A stretch of 64,000 nucleotides of DNA. Source: Herbaspirillum robiniae. GTDB lineage: Bacteria > Pseudomonadota > Gammaproteobacteria > Burkholderiales > Burkholderiaceae_D. Positions 33,423 through 40,960 of this stretch are shown here, one piece after another. Every line of letters starts with the position of its first letter. Within the stretch, counting starts at the first letter, position 1. The position numbers and the translations under genes were made by a program. The notes beneath the pieces were generated by a model. That model was not told where the DNA came from. It did no database searches and saw only the letters and a list, made by a program, of their open reading frames with translations. The stretch covers positions 236,600 through 300,599 of the forward strand of contig NZ_NJGU01000008.1 in NCBI RefSeq assembly GCF_002213415.1, written 5' to 3'.

Positions 33423-33959
33423 ATGTCCACCATGCTGATACGCGACGCCAACCCGTCCGACGTCCCCGGAATCGCCGAAATCTACAACGACGCCGTGGCC
33501 AACACCACCGCGATCTGGAACGAAACCCTGGTCAGCGAGCAGAACCGCCTCGAATGGATGAACCTGCGCCTGCAAAGCGGCTACCCGGTGCTGGTGGCCG
33601 CAGCGGCCGACGGCGCCGTGCTGGGCTATGCCACCTTCGGCGACTGGCGCGCCTTCGACGGCTACCGGCATACGGTCGAACACTCGGTCTACGTGCACAA
33701 GGACCAGCGCGGCCAGGGCATCGGCAAGCGCCTGATGCAGGAGCTCATCGTCCGGGCGCGCGGCCTGGGCAAGCACGTGATGGTGGCCGGCATCGACGCC
33801 AGCAACGAGACCTCCATCCTGCTGCACAAGAAGCTGGGCTTCGACGATGTCGGCCACCTGAGGCAGGTCGGCACCAAGTTCGGCAAGTGGCTGGACCTGG
33901 CCTTCCTGCAGCTGACGCTGGATGAGCGCGAGGTGCCTGACCTGCCCGCCGGCAACTGA
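33423..33959 (+). CDS. GNAT acetyltransferase, phosphinothricin-acetyltransferase type
   Basis: A 178-residue GNAT protein. The N-terminus (IRDANPSDVPGIAEIYNDAV, then TTAIWNETLVS), the acetyl-CoA loop VYVHKDQRGQGIGKRLM and the tail LGFDDVGHLRQVGTKFGKWL closely follow the phosphinothricin/methionine-sulfone N-acetyltransferase group. The enzyme likely acetylates the amino group of a glutamate or methionine analogue. It follows the XRE-cupin regulator. An ATG at 33432 is an alternative start. Confidence 0.88.
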   Translation: MSTMLIRDANPSDVPGIAEIYNDAVANTTAIWNETLVSEQNRLEWMNLRLQSGYPVLVAAAADGAVLGYATFGDWRAFDGYRHTVEHSVYVHKDQRGQGIGKRLMQELIVRARGLGKHVMVAGIDASNETSILLHKKLGFDDVGHLRQVGTKFGKWLDLAFLQLTLDEREVPDLPAGN

Positions 33960-33977
33960 GGCCGCGGCGCTGACATG

Positions 33978-34013
33978 AAAAAGGCCGGACCGCATCTGCG
34001 GCCGGCCTTTTTT
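33978..34013. terminator. Intrinsic terminator, bidirectional
   Basis: GGCCGG-A-CCGC stem pairs with GCGGCCGGCC around an ATCT loop, with A5 on the left and T6 on the right. It separates the convergent acetyltransferase and SRPBCC genes. Confidence 0.8.
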
Positions 34014-34030
34014 CATGGGCGCAAGGCGGT

Positions 34031-34438
34031 TCAGGCGCCGGCTTCGACGTAGCGCTTGAAGCTGTCGAGGATGGCCTGCCAGCCCTGGCGCTGCTGTTCG
34101 ACCGGATACTGGTTCTCTGGGTCGAAGCTGACCGTCAGCCTGACGCCCTGCGGCGTCTGGGCAAACACCGAGCGCGCGCGGCGCTCGCCGAACACGTACT
34201 CGATCAGTTCATTCTCCGTCACCGCCGTATAGGTCCCGGCGAAATCGAAGCCCATGCTGCCGTCCTTGGCTTCCATGCGGGAAGAGAACGCGCCGCCCAC
34301 GCGCAGGTCGACCGCGGCGGCAGTGGTGTGCCAGTCGGGCGAGGCGGCGTTCCAGCGCTTGATGTCCTCGGGCGAGGTATAGGCGCGCCAGACTTGGGCG
34401 ATGGGGGCTGCGACGGTGGTTTCCACGGTGATGTCCAT
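34031..34438 (-). CDS. SRPBCC/AHSA1-domain protein (second copy)
   Basis: A 135-residue START/Bet-v-1-like fold protein: VETTVAAPIAQVWRAYTSPE, KRWNAASPDWHT, FAGTYTAVTENELIEYVFGE. Such proteins bind hydrophobic ligands or act as Aha1-like co-chaperones. It is the third gene of an ArsR-SRPBCC-SRPBCC operon. Its small size and context suggest a stress or ligand-binding role rather than a defined enzyme. Confidence 0.83.
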   Translation of the reverse strand: MDITVETTVAAPIAQVWRAYTSPEDIKRWNAASPDWHTTAAAVDLRVGGAFSSRMEAKDGSMGFDFAGTYTAVTENELIEYVFGERRARSVFAQTPQGVRLTVSFDPENQYPVEQQRQGWQAILDSFKRYVEAGA

Positions 34439-34466
34439 ACTGGTCTTGTCTCCTCTTGTTGATTGG

Positions 34467-34961
34467 TCAGGACAGCGAAACGGCGAATTCTTCCAGCTGC
34501 GTGATGACGGTGTTCCAGCCGTCGAAGAAGCCCATCTTCTCGTGCCGGTCGCGGGTGGCTTCGTCCGGGTGCATCACACGCGCGGTATAGCGGCTGCCCG
34601 CGCCTTCGTCGGCCATGGTGATGATGGCGGTGAAGCCCAGCCAGGGCGTGTTCGGACGCCATCCGGCGGTGAGCATCGAGGTAAATACCAGGCGCGACTG
34701 CGGCACCACTTCCAGGAAGCTGCCCGGGTTGTCGCTGACGCCGCCGTCCGGGCCGCGCATGAGCGTATGGAAGGCGCCGCCCGGCTGCAGGTCGAAGGCC
34801 TTCACCTCGGTGGTCCACGGCTTGGGGCACCACCACTGGCGCAGCAGTTCGGGATCGGTCCAGGCGCGCCACAGGGCGCTGCGCGGCGCCTTGAGCACGC
34901 GGTGGATGATCAGGTCGCGGGCCTCGGCGTCGCCGGTCGGCTCTGGTGCAGCTTGGGTCAT
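34467..34961 (-). CDS. SRPBCC/AHSA1-domain protein (first copy)
   Basis: A 164-residue AHSA1-type protein (IIHRVLKAPRSALWRAWTDP, LLRQWWCPKPWTTEV, GGAFHTLMRGPDG). The ATG at 34961 overlaps the ArsR stop as ATGA, so it is translationally coupled. Longer upstream readings overlap ArsR and were rejected. ArsR plus SRPBCC pairs are common and the regulator usually represses the operon. The ligand is unknown. Confidence 0.87.
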   Translation of the reverse strand: MTQAAPEPTGDAEARDLIIHRVLKAPRSALWRAWTDPELLRQWWCPKPWTTEVKAFDLQPGGAFHTLMRGPDGGVSDNPGSFLEVVPQSRLVFTSMLTAGWRPNTPWLGFTAIITMADEGAGSRYTARVMHPDEATRDRHEKMGFFDGWNTVITQLEEFAVSLS

Positions 34962-35302
34962 TTGCCTTGCTCCTCTCGATGAAGACGTTCGACGAAATCC
35001 ACCATGCGGTCGGCCCGCGCTTCCCACATGGCGCGCTGTTGCGCGATCCATTGCTCGGCTTCGCACAGGCGCTCGGGCACCAGTTCGCAGGTGCGCGTGC
35101 GGCCATCCTTGCGGCTGCGGATCAGGCCGCAGCGTTCCAGCACGCCCAGGTGCTTCAGGAAGGACGGCAACGCCATGTCGAACGGCGCGGCCAGCGCCGA
35201 CACCGGGCGCGCGCCGCCCGCCAGCGCGCCGACGATGGCGCAGCGGGTGGGATCGGCCAGTGCGTGGAACAGCTCGCTGACCTGAATCGAATACTTAGCC
35301 AT
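34958..35302 (-). CDS. ArsR-family transcriptional regulator
   Basis: A 114-residue winged-helix repressor (SELFHALADPTRCAIVGALA, PFDMALPSFLKHLGVLERCG, RSRKDGRTRTCEL). No paired cysteines typical of metal sensors sit in the DNA-recognition helix, so it probably responds to something other than arsenite. The start codon lies inside the palindrome at 35291-35314, implying autoregulation of the three-gene operon. Confidence 0.9.
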   Translation of the reverse strand: MAKYSIQVSELFHALADPTRCAIVGALAGGARPVSALAAPFDMALPSFLKHLGVLERCGLIRSRKDGRTRTCELVPERLCEAEQWIAQQRAMWEARADRMVDFVERLHREEQGK

Positions 35303-35314
35303 ATAGCTAAGTAT
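35291..35314. promoter_or_regulatory. Perfect palindrome over the arsR start codon
   Basis: ATACTTAGC and GCTAAGTAT arms are separated by CATATA, which contains the ArsR start. This is the expected shape of an ArsR-family operator and would block translation initiation or transcription when bound. Confidence 0.65.
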
Positions 35315-35369
35315 ATGCCGCAGTTCCTGCGCAATGCAAGCTCTGCGGCGGCGATAGCGGAGGAAGGAA

Positions 35370-35822
35370 TCAGCCGGGCTGCGCGCCCGACTCGACGGTG
35401 ACGCTGCGCTCCTGCGGCAGCGGCGCCAGCGGCGGCAGGCCGATCCTGGCGCGGGCGCGCCGGCATTCCGGATCGGGAGCGCCGTCAGCTTGCCAGGGGG
35501 AGAACTCGCGGCAGGTCGAGGGGCGGTCGGGATAGATGCGGCAGCCGATGCCGGCACGGCCCAGCTCGCCCTCCAGCGCGATGCAGCGACCGCCGCCGTA
35601 CTCCGTACCCTTCATGCAGGCCAGCACGTCGTTGACCTTGGCAGTGAAATCGGCGGGCACGAAGCCGCCCGATCCGCCGGTCACCTCGCCGCAGTAGAAG
35701 GAGACGCGGTAGGTCGCGCAGCAGGCGCCGCAGGCGGTGCAGGGATTGTCGGCGCCGTCCGGCATGTCGACGAAGACGCGCTGGTCATCGACGATCCTGC
35801 GGATCTGGATGGTGGTGGTCAT
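35370..35822 (-). CDS. YkgJ-family cysteine-cluster protein
   Basis: A 150-residue protein with PCTACGACCATYRVSFYCGE near residue 25 and later cysteines in CMKG, GRCIAL, GIGCRIYPDRPSTCREF, the zinc/Fe-S-type pattern of the YkgJ/CxxCxxCC family. The ATG at 35822 starts the conserved region; the longer frame to 36011 does not. No operon partner is evident: the neighbouring permease gene is divergent. Function in the family is not established. Confidence 0.82.
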   Translation of the reverse strand: MTTTIQIRRIVDDQRVFVDMPDGADNPCTACGACCATYRVSFYCGEVTGGSGGFVPADFTAKVNDVLACMKGTEYGGGRCIALEGELGRAGIGCRIYPDRPSTCREFSPWQADGAPDPECRRARARIGLPPLAPLPQERSVTVESGAQPG

Positions 35823-35989
35823 GGATGGGCTTGTGCCTTCGGTTGCGCGGATTGTACCGGAGGAAGATGGACCGCAGCCGGCGCATTTGATTTCATCCGC
35901 CGCCCCGGCGGCCTGCGGCGCGATTGATATACTCGCGGCACAAGAACCCGGCGCGCCACGCCGGACATCAACATCGCCACCGATACCGC

Positions 35990-37873
35990 ATGAAGACAAG
36001 AAACCCCGCACTGGCCCGCGTCACGCCCGCCACCCTGGTCGGCGCCACGTGTGTGCTGGCCATGCTCTACTTTGGCCGCGAGATCCTGGAGCCGCTGGCG
36101 GTCGCCGCCATCCTCAGCCTGATCATCACGCCGCTGGTGCGCAAGCTGGCCGGCCTGGGCCTGAACCGCACCGCCGCGGCCTTCGTCTCGGTGCTGCTGG
36201 TGGGCGCCTGCGTGGTCTCGCTGGCGGTGGTGCTGGCCTTCCAGCTGGCCAGCGTCACCAGCGACCTGCCGCAATACCGCGAGGCGATCCAGGAGAAGAT
36301 AGAGAGCGTGCGCACGCTCACCGAACGTCCCTTCGCCCGGCTGGAAGAGGAACTGAGCGCCGTCATCCCGCAGGCGCAGACGCCGGCGCCCGACGCGGCG
36401 AAGTCGCGCGGCGCCAAGAGTGCCGTCGCCCACCAGCCACCCGCGCCGGCGCCGGCGGCGACGCCGCAGATGTCGGTGCGCGGCGCGCTGGCGCGCCTGT
36501 TCTCGCTGGCCTGGGGGCCGATCGGCCAGGCCGGCATCGTGCTGGTGCTGCTGGTGTTCATCCTGCTGGAACAGGAGTCGCTGCGCGACCGCGTGGTGCG
36601 TCTGGCCGGACGCGCCGAGATGAGCCGCACCATGAAAGCGCTGGGCGACGCCGCCGAAGGCGTGTCGCGGTTCTTCTTCTCGCAGTTCGTGGTCAATGCC
36701 GTGTTCGGCACCACCATGGGCCTGGGACTGTGGCTGGCCGGCGTGCCGCATGCGGTGCTGTGGGGCACGCTGTGCGGCGTGCTGCGCTTCGTCCCGTACC
36801 TGGGCGCGCTGGCTTCGGGGGTGGTGATCGCGGTGTTCATCGCCGCCATCGACCCGGGCTGGTGGCTGGCGTTGTCCTTCCTCGCGCTGTTCGTCTCGCT
36901 GGAGGCGCTGGTGGCCAATTTCATCGAGCCGCGCGTCTACGGCCACAGCTCCGGCCTGTCGCCGCTGGCCATCATCGTCTCGGCATTGTTCTGGGGCAGC
37001 CTGTGGGGACCGGTCGGCCTGCTGCTGTCCACGCCGCTGACGCTGTGCCTGGTGGTGGCCGGGCGCCACGTCGCCGCGCTCGAACCCATCACCATCCTGC
37101 TGGGCGAAGCGCCCAACATGAGCCACGCCGAGCGCTTCTACCAGCACGCGCTGGCCGGCGAGTCCGACGCCGTCATCCGCGAAGGCCGCGCCTATCTCGC
37201 CAAGAACAGCTTCGCCAAGTATTGCGACCAGGTGCTGCTGCCGGGCCTGGCGCTGGCCTCGCTGGACCTGCGCAACGAACAGATCGAGGAAGTCCAGCAG
37301 ACCCGCCTGCGCGCCACCGGCCTGCGCCTGATCGAGACGCTCACGCAGACCCCGGGCACGGCGAACGCGCGCCGCTTCGGCCGTCGCCAGGCGGTGCCGC
37401 TGCTCAACAGCAGCATCGGCGCCCACCTGCGCCAGTTGCGCCTGGCCCGGCTGGGGCGCTGGCAGGGTTCGCTCGATGTGCCCAGCCGCTCGGTGGTGCT
37501 GTGCGCCGGGCTGACCAACGAGCGCGACGAACTGCTGAGCGAACTGCTGGTGCATGCCCTGCGCGTGGCCGGCATCGATGCGCGCGGCGTGACGCTGGAC
37601 GAGCAGAACGAGCGCCCCGACGCCAGCAAGTCGGAGCTGGTGTCGACGGTCTTCATCGTGTTCCCGCAGAAGGAAGGCTTCGACCGCTGGCTGGCCGCCG
37701 TCAACGATTTGCGCGGCGGCCTGCCGCAGGCGCTGCTGGTCACCATCCGCCCGCCCTTCGATGCCGAGATCATGGAACAGGCCGCCGTCAGCGGGCATGT
37801 CGACATGGTGCTGTCGTCCTTCGAGGAAGGGCTGGCCTTCGTTGCCGCGGGCAATCGCGCCGCCGTCAGCTGA
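35990..37873 (+). CDS. AI-2E-family permease with long C-terminal extension
   Basis: A 627-residue membrane protein. The first 360 or so residues show the AI-2E/PerM layout: an N-terminal helix pair, a long cytoplasmic or periplasmic loop and a C-terminal helix block with FVPYLGALASGVVIA and NFIEPRVYGHSSGLSPLAI. Typical family members end there at about 350 residues. Here roughly 250 more residues follow, soluble in character, with a segment VVLCAGLTNERDELLSELLV resembling a small alpha/beta regulatory domain. Export of a small molecule is inferred; the extension is unexplained. Confidence 0.8.
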   Translation: MKTRNPALARVTPATLVGATCVLAMLYFGREILEPLAVAAILSLIITPLVRKLAGLGLNRTAAAFVSVLLVGACVVSLAVVLAFQLASVTSDLPQYREAIQEKIESVRTLTERPFARLEEELSAVIPQAQTPAPDAAKSRGAKSAVAHQPPAPAPAATPQMSVRGALARLFSLAWGPIGQAGIVLVLLVFILLEQESLRDRVVRLAGRAEMSRTMKALGDAAEGVSRFFFSQFVVNAVFGTTMGLGLWLAGVPHAVLWGTLCGVLRFVPYLGALASGVVIAVFIAAIDPGWWLALSFLALFVSLEALVANFIEPRVYGHSSGLSPLAIIVSALFWGSLWGPVGLLLSTPLTLCLVVAGRHVAALEPITILLGEAPNMSHAERFYQHALAGESDAVIREGRAYLAKNSFAKYCDQVLLPGLALASLDLRNEQIEEVQQTRLRATGLRLIETLTQTPGTANARRFGRRQAVPLLNSSIGAHLRQLRLARLGRWQGSLDVPSRSVVLCAGLTNERDELLSELLVHALRVAGIDARGVTLDEQNERPDASKSELVSTVFIVFPQKEGFDRWLAAVNDLRGGLPQALLVTIRPPFDAEIMEQAAVSGHVDMVLSSFEEGLAFVAAGNRAAVS

Positions 37874-37963
37874 TCGACAGCCACGACGCGCCGCCCGGGC
37901 GTAGAATCGCCGGAACAGCCGGTCTTCGGTGTGCGAAGGCCGGTCTTTCCGACAGGAAAAACC

Positions 37964-38929
37964 ATGACCCACCGCCCCGCCCTTCCGGCCGCGCTCAGCC
38001 TGGCCGCCCTGCTGCTGATCCCGGCGGCGCTGCCGCTGGCGGCGCAAAACCTCCCTGCGCCCGACGCCGCGCCTGCGGCCGCGCCGGCGCCCATCCAGCT
38101 CAACCCGCGCGCCACGCTGCCGATCACCCCGGAAGAGAAAAAGAACATCGACGACCTGCTGCGCGCCAGCGGCGCCATCAATGTCGGCAAGGTCATGGCG
38201 CGGCTCTTTGCCAGCCAGGTCACCACCACGCTGAAGTCGTCGCGACCCAACCTGCCGCCGCATGTGGCCGGCGTGGTCAACGAGGAGATCGCCCGCGCGG
38301 TGAGCGAATCGATCGACGCCCCCGACGGCCTGGCCGACATGCTGGCCCAGCTGTATCACAAGTACTTCACCGATGAAGAGATCCGCCAGATGACGGCCTT
38401 CTACAACAGCCCGGCCGGGCAGAAGTCGGTGCAGGTGATGCCGGTGCTGCTGCCGGAGTCGCAGAACCTGGGCCGCGCCTGGGGCGCAAAGCTTGCGCCG
38501 GTGGTGCTGCAGCGGGTGGAGGCGCGGCTGAAGGCCGAAGCGGCCGCAGGCAATGCGCCGGGCGCGGCGGGCAATGGAACGCCGCAGGCGTCGGCCGAGC
38601 AGTCCGCGCCGTCGCGCCGGCTGGAGATCGCCGTCGCCCCGCGCCCGGTCTATCCGGCGGACTCCCGCGCCAGCCGGGAAGAAGGCACGGTGCGCATGAA
38701 GGTGCAGGTGAACCGCAGCGGCCAGGTGCAGGACGTGGCCGTGCTGATCTCCTCCGGTTATCCGCGCCTGGATGCGGCCGCGATCCAGGCCGTACGCGGC
38801 ATGTCTTACAAACCCTTCGCCGGCGACCAGGACACGATGAGCGCCGAGGTCAACGTCGCCTTCAAACTGGGCAACCAGCAGCCGCAACAGCCGCGTCCGG
38901 CCGGCAAGGACCAGAGCCGGGAAATCTGA
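37964..38929 (+). CDS. Secreted DUF2059 protein fused to a TonB C-terminal domain
   Basis: A 321-residue exported protein. The signal peptide covers about residues 1-28 (ALSLAALLLIPAALPLAAQ). A DUF2059 domain follows (MARLFASQVTTTLKS, QLYHKYFTDEEIRQMTAFYN, SPAGQK), then an Ala/Gly linker, then a TonB-type domain (PRPVYPADSRASREEGTVRM, ISSGYPRLDAAAIQAVRGMS). No TonB transmembrane/Pro-rich spacer is present, so it is probably a periplasmic scaffold rather than an energy transducer. Confidence 0.82.
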   Translation: MTHRPALPAALSLAALLLIPAALPLAAQNLPAPDAAPAAAPAPIQLNPRATLPITPEEKKNIDDLLRASGAINVGKVMARLFASQVTTTLKSSRPNLPPHVAGVVNEEIARAVSESIDAPDGLADMLAQLYHKYFTDEEIRQMTAFYNSPAGQKSVQVMPVLLPESQNLGRAWGAKLAPVVLQRVEARLKAEAAAGNAPGAAGNGTPQASAEQSAPSRRLEIAVAPRPVYPADSRASREEGTVRMKVQVNRSGQVQDVAVLISSGYPRLDAAAIQAVRGMSYKPFAGDQDTMSAEVNVAFKLGNQQPQQPRPAGKDQSREI

Positions 38930-38941
38930 ACCCGCCGCGCC

Positions 38942-39856
38942 TCAGGCCTTGCCGCGCGTAGCCCACCAGCAGGCGAACGATCCCGCCGTCACCATCGCCA
39001 CGCCCTGGAAGAATCCGGCGCCGGGGCGCACGCCCAGCCAGGCGCTGGCCAGCAGCGCCGAGAAGACCGGCGCGAAATAGGAGGCGGTCGCCAGCAGCGT
39101 GATGCTGCCGCGCTGCACCCCGTGGTTCCAGCATGAATAGGCGGTGGCGGTTAGCGCGCTCAACACCAGCACCTGCAACGCGCCGGACAGGCTGACATGC
39201 AATGCCGGCTCCGCGCTCAGCGCATACTTGATCCACAACAGCAGCGCGGTCACCACCAGGAACGCCGGAACCGCATTCTTGCCGCCGCCCACGCGTCGCG
39301 TCAGCACCGAATACGCGGCCCACAGGATGGCCGCGCCGAAGGCCAGCGCATACGCCGGCGGATTGCCGCGCATGTTGGCCCACAGCAGCGCCGGCGACCA
39401 GTCGCCGTCGCCCTTCATCACCCAGACGATGCCGGCAAAGCACAGCGCAATGGCCGGCGGCAGCAGCCACGAGCCGCGCTGCTGGCGCATCAGCGTGGCG
39501 AGAAGCACGGTGAGGCTGGGCCAGAGATAGTTGATCATGCCCAGCTCCAGCGCCTGGGCGCGGCCGTGCGCCATGCCGACCGACAAGGACAGCGCGATCT
39601 CGTAGGCGACGAACAGCGATCCGCTGCCCAGCAAGTAGGCGCGCGGCAGCTCACGCACCTTCGGCCAGCCGACCGCCAGCGTGGCCAGCATCGCGCTGGC
39701 GGAAAAGATCAGCGCGGCGCCGCCGGTGGCGCCGAAGATTTCGGAAATGCTGCGGATCAGGCCGAGCGAGGCGCTCCACATCAGCACCGCGGACATGCCG
39801 ATCAATGTGGAGGCGTTATGACTGAGCTTGCGCGTGCCGCTTGACTGACGTTCCAA
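38942..39856 (-). CDS. yddG: YddG-like aromatic amino-acid exporter (DMT family)
   Basis: About 304 residues, ten predicted helices, two EamA halves. TLIGMSAVLMWSASLGLIRS, GATGGAALIFSASAML, LELGMINYLWPSLTVLLATL and the C-terminal ATASYFAPVFSALLASAWLG closely follow the E. coli YddG pattern, an exporter of aromatic amino acids and paraquat. No ATG is suitable, and TTG at 39856 has AAGGTG six bases upstream. Transcribed alone, convergent with the DUF2059 gene. Confidence 0.82.
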   Translation of the reverse strand: MERQSSGTRKLSHNASTLIGMSAVLMWSASLGLIRSISEIFGATGGAALIFSASAMLATLAVGWPKVRELPRAYLLGSGSLFVAYEIALSLSVGMAHGRAQALELGMINYLWPSLTVLLATLMRQQRGSWLLPPAIALCFAGIVWVMKGDGDWSPALLWANMRGNPPAYALAFGAAILWAAYSVLTRRVGGGKNAVPAFLVVTALLLWIKYALSAEPALHVSLSGALQVLVLSALTATAYSCWNHGVQRGSITLLATASYFAPVFSALLASAWLGVRPGAGFFQGVAMVTAGSFACWWATRGKA

Positions 39857-39933
39857 TCCATTCACCTTGCAGGAGGCCGGCCCGGCATCGACGCGCCGGG
39901 CCAAAGCCGCCCATTGTAAATGGAGCGCGCGCC

Positions 39934-40947
39934 TCAGGCCGCCAGCGACTCCCGCCGGTCCTTGGCCGCAGCCACCGGCGAGCCGCATTCGGCCACGCCG
40001 TTCTTGGCGGCCAGGATCTCGGCCATCACGCTGACGGCGATCTCGGGCGGCGTCTTGCTGCCGATGTAGATGCCCACCGGGCCATGCAACCGCGCCAGCG
40101 ATTCGCGGCTCTCGCCGAAATGCGCCGCCAGGCGGTCGCGCCGGTTGGCGCTGTTGCGGCGCGAACCGATCGCGCCGATGTAGAAGGCCGGGCTGTGCAG
40201 CGCCTCCAGCAGCGCCAGGTCGTCCAGCTTGGGGTCATGGGTGAGCGCGACGATGCAGCTGCGGCGATCGGGACGGAAGGCCACCACCGCGTCGTCGGGC
40301 ATCTCGGTGGTGCTCTTCACGCCGGGCACGGCCCAGGCGTCGAGGTATTCGCGGCGCGGGTCGCACAGCGTGACGTCGAAGCCGCTGAACAGCGCCATCG
40401 TCGCCAGGTATTGCGACAGCGCGCCGGCGCCGATCAGCAGCATGCGATAAGCGGGACCCAGCGTGACGGTCAGCCGCGCGCCATCGAACGCCACCTCGGC
40501 CGGCGCCTCGGCCTTCTCCAGCGCCACCGCGCCGTCGGCGACGCACAGGCTGCGCCGCACCAGCGCGCCGCCGTCCAGCATGTGCATCAGCCGCTCCAGC
40601 TGCGCGGCGTCCGGGTCGAACTCCAGCAGCAGTTCCAGCGTGCCGCCGCAGGGCAGGCCGAAGCGATGCGCCTCGTCGGCCGATACGCCGTAGCGCACCA
40701 GCCCGGGCGCGCCACCGTTCATGCCGGGACCGCCGTCGATGCGACTGTAGCGGGCGGCCAGGTCGTCCTCGATGCAGCCGCCCGAGACCGAGCCGGCGAT
40801 GCGACCGTCCTCGCGCAGCGCCATCATCGAACCCGGCGGGCGCGGCGACGATCCCCAGGTGCGTACCACGGTGGCCAGCAGCGCATGCCGCCCGGCGGCG
40901 CGCCAGTCGCGCAATTCGCGCAGCACGCTGATGTCGATGCTTTCCAT
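39934..40947 (-). CDS. paoD: XdhC-family molybdenum-cofactor chaperone
   Basis: A 337-residue protein with the XdhC N-terminal domain (TVVRTWGSSPRPPGSMMAL, VSGGCIEDDL, FGLPCGGTLELL) and a C-terminal Rossmann domain (LIGAGALSQYLATMA, FYIGAIGSRRNSANRR). XdhC proteins bind Mo-bis-cofactor, mature it and hand it to xanthine-dehydrogenase-family enzymes. Its start is 13 bases after the stop of the large subunit gene, and it corresponds to paoD at the end of a paoABC operon. Confidence 0.88.
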   Translation of the reverse strand: MESIDISVLRELRDWRAAGRHALLATVVRTWGSSPRPPGSMMALREDGRIAGSVSGGCIEDDLAARYSRIDGGPGMNGGAPGLVRYGVSADEAHRFGLPCGGTLELLLEFDPDAAQLERLMHMLDGGALVRRSLCVADGAVALEKAEAPAEVAFDGARLTVTLGPAYRMLLIGAGALSQYLATMALFSGFDVTLCDPRREYLDAWAVPGVKSTTEMPDDAVVAFRPDRRSCIVALTHDPKLDDLALLEALHSPAFYIGAIGSRRNSANRRDRLAAHFGESRESLARLHGPVGIYIGSKTPPEIAVSVMAEILAAKNGVAECGSPVAAAKDRRESLAA

Positions 40948-40960
40948 GTCATCCCCCTCG

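Noticed and set aside
35819..38887. A 1022-codon open frame on the minus strand
   Set aside because: It spans antisense to two well-supported plus-strand genes (AI-2E permease, DUF2059-TonB) and reads as Gln/Arg/His-rich mirror sequence.
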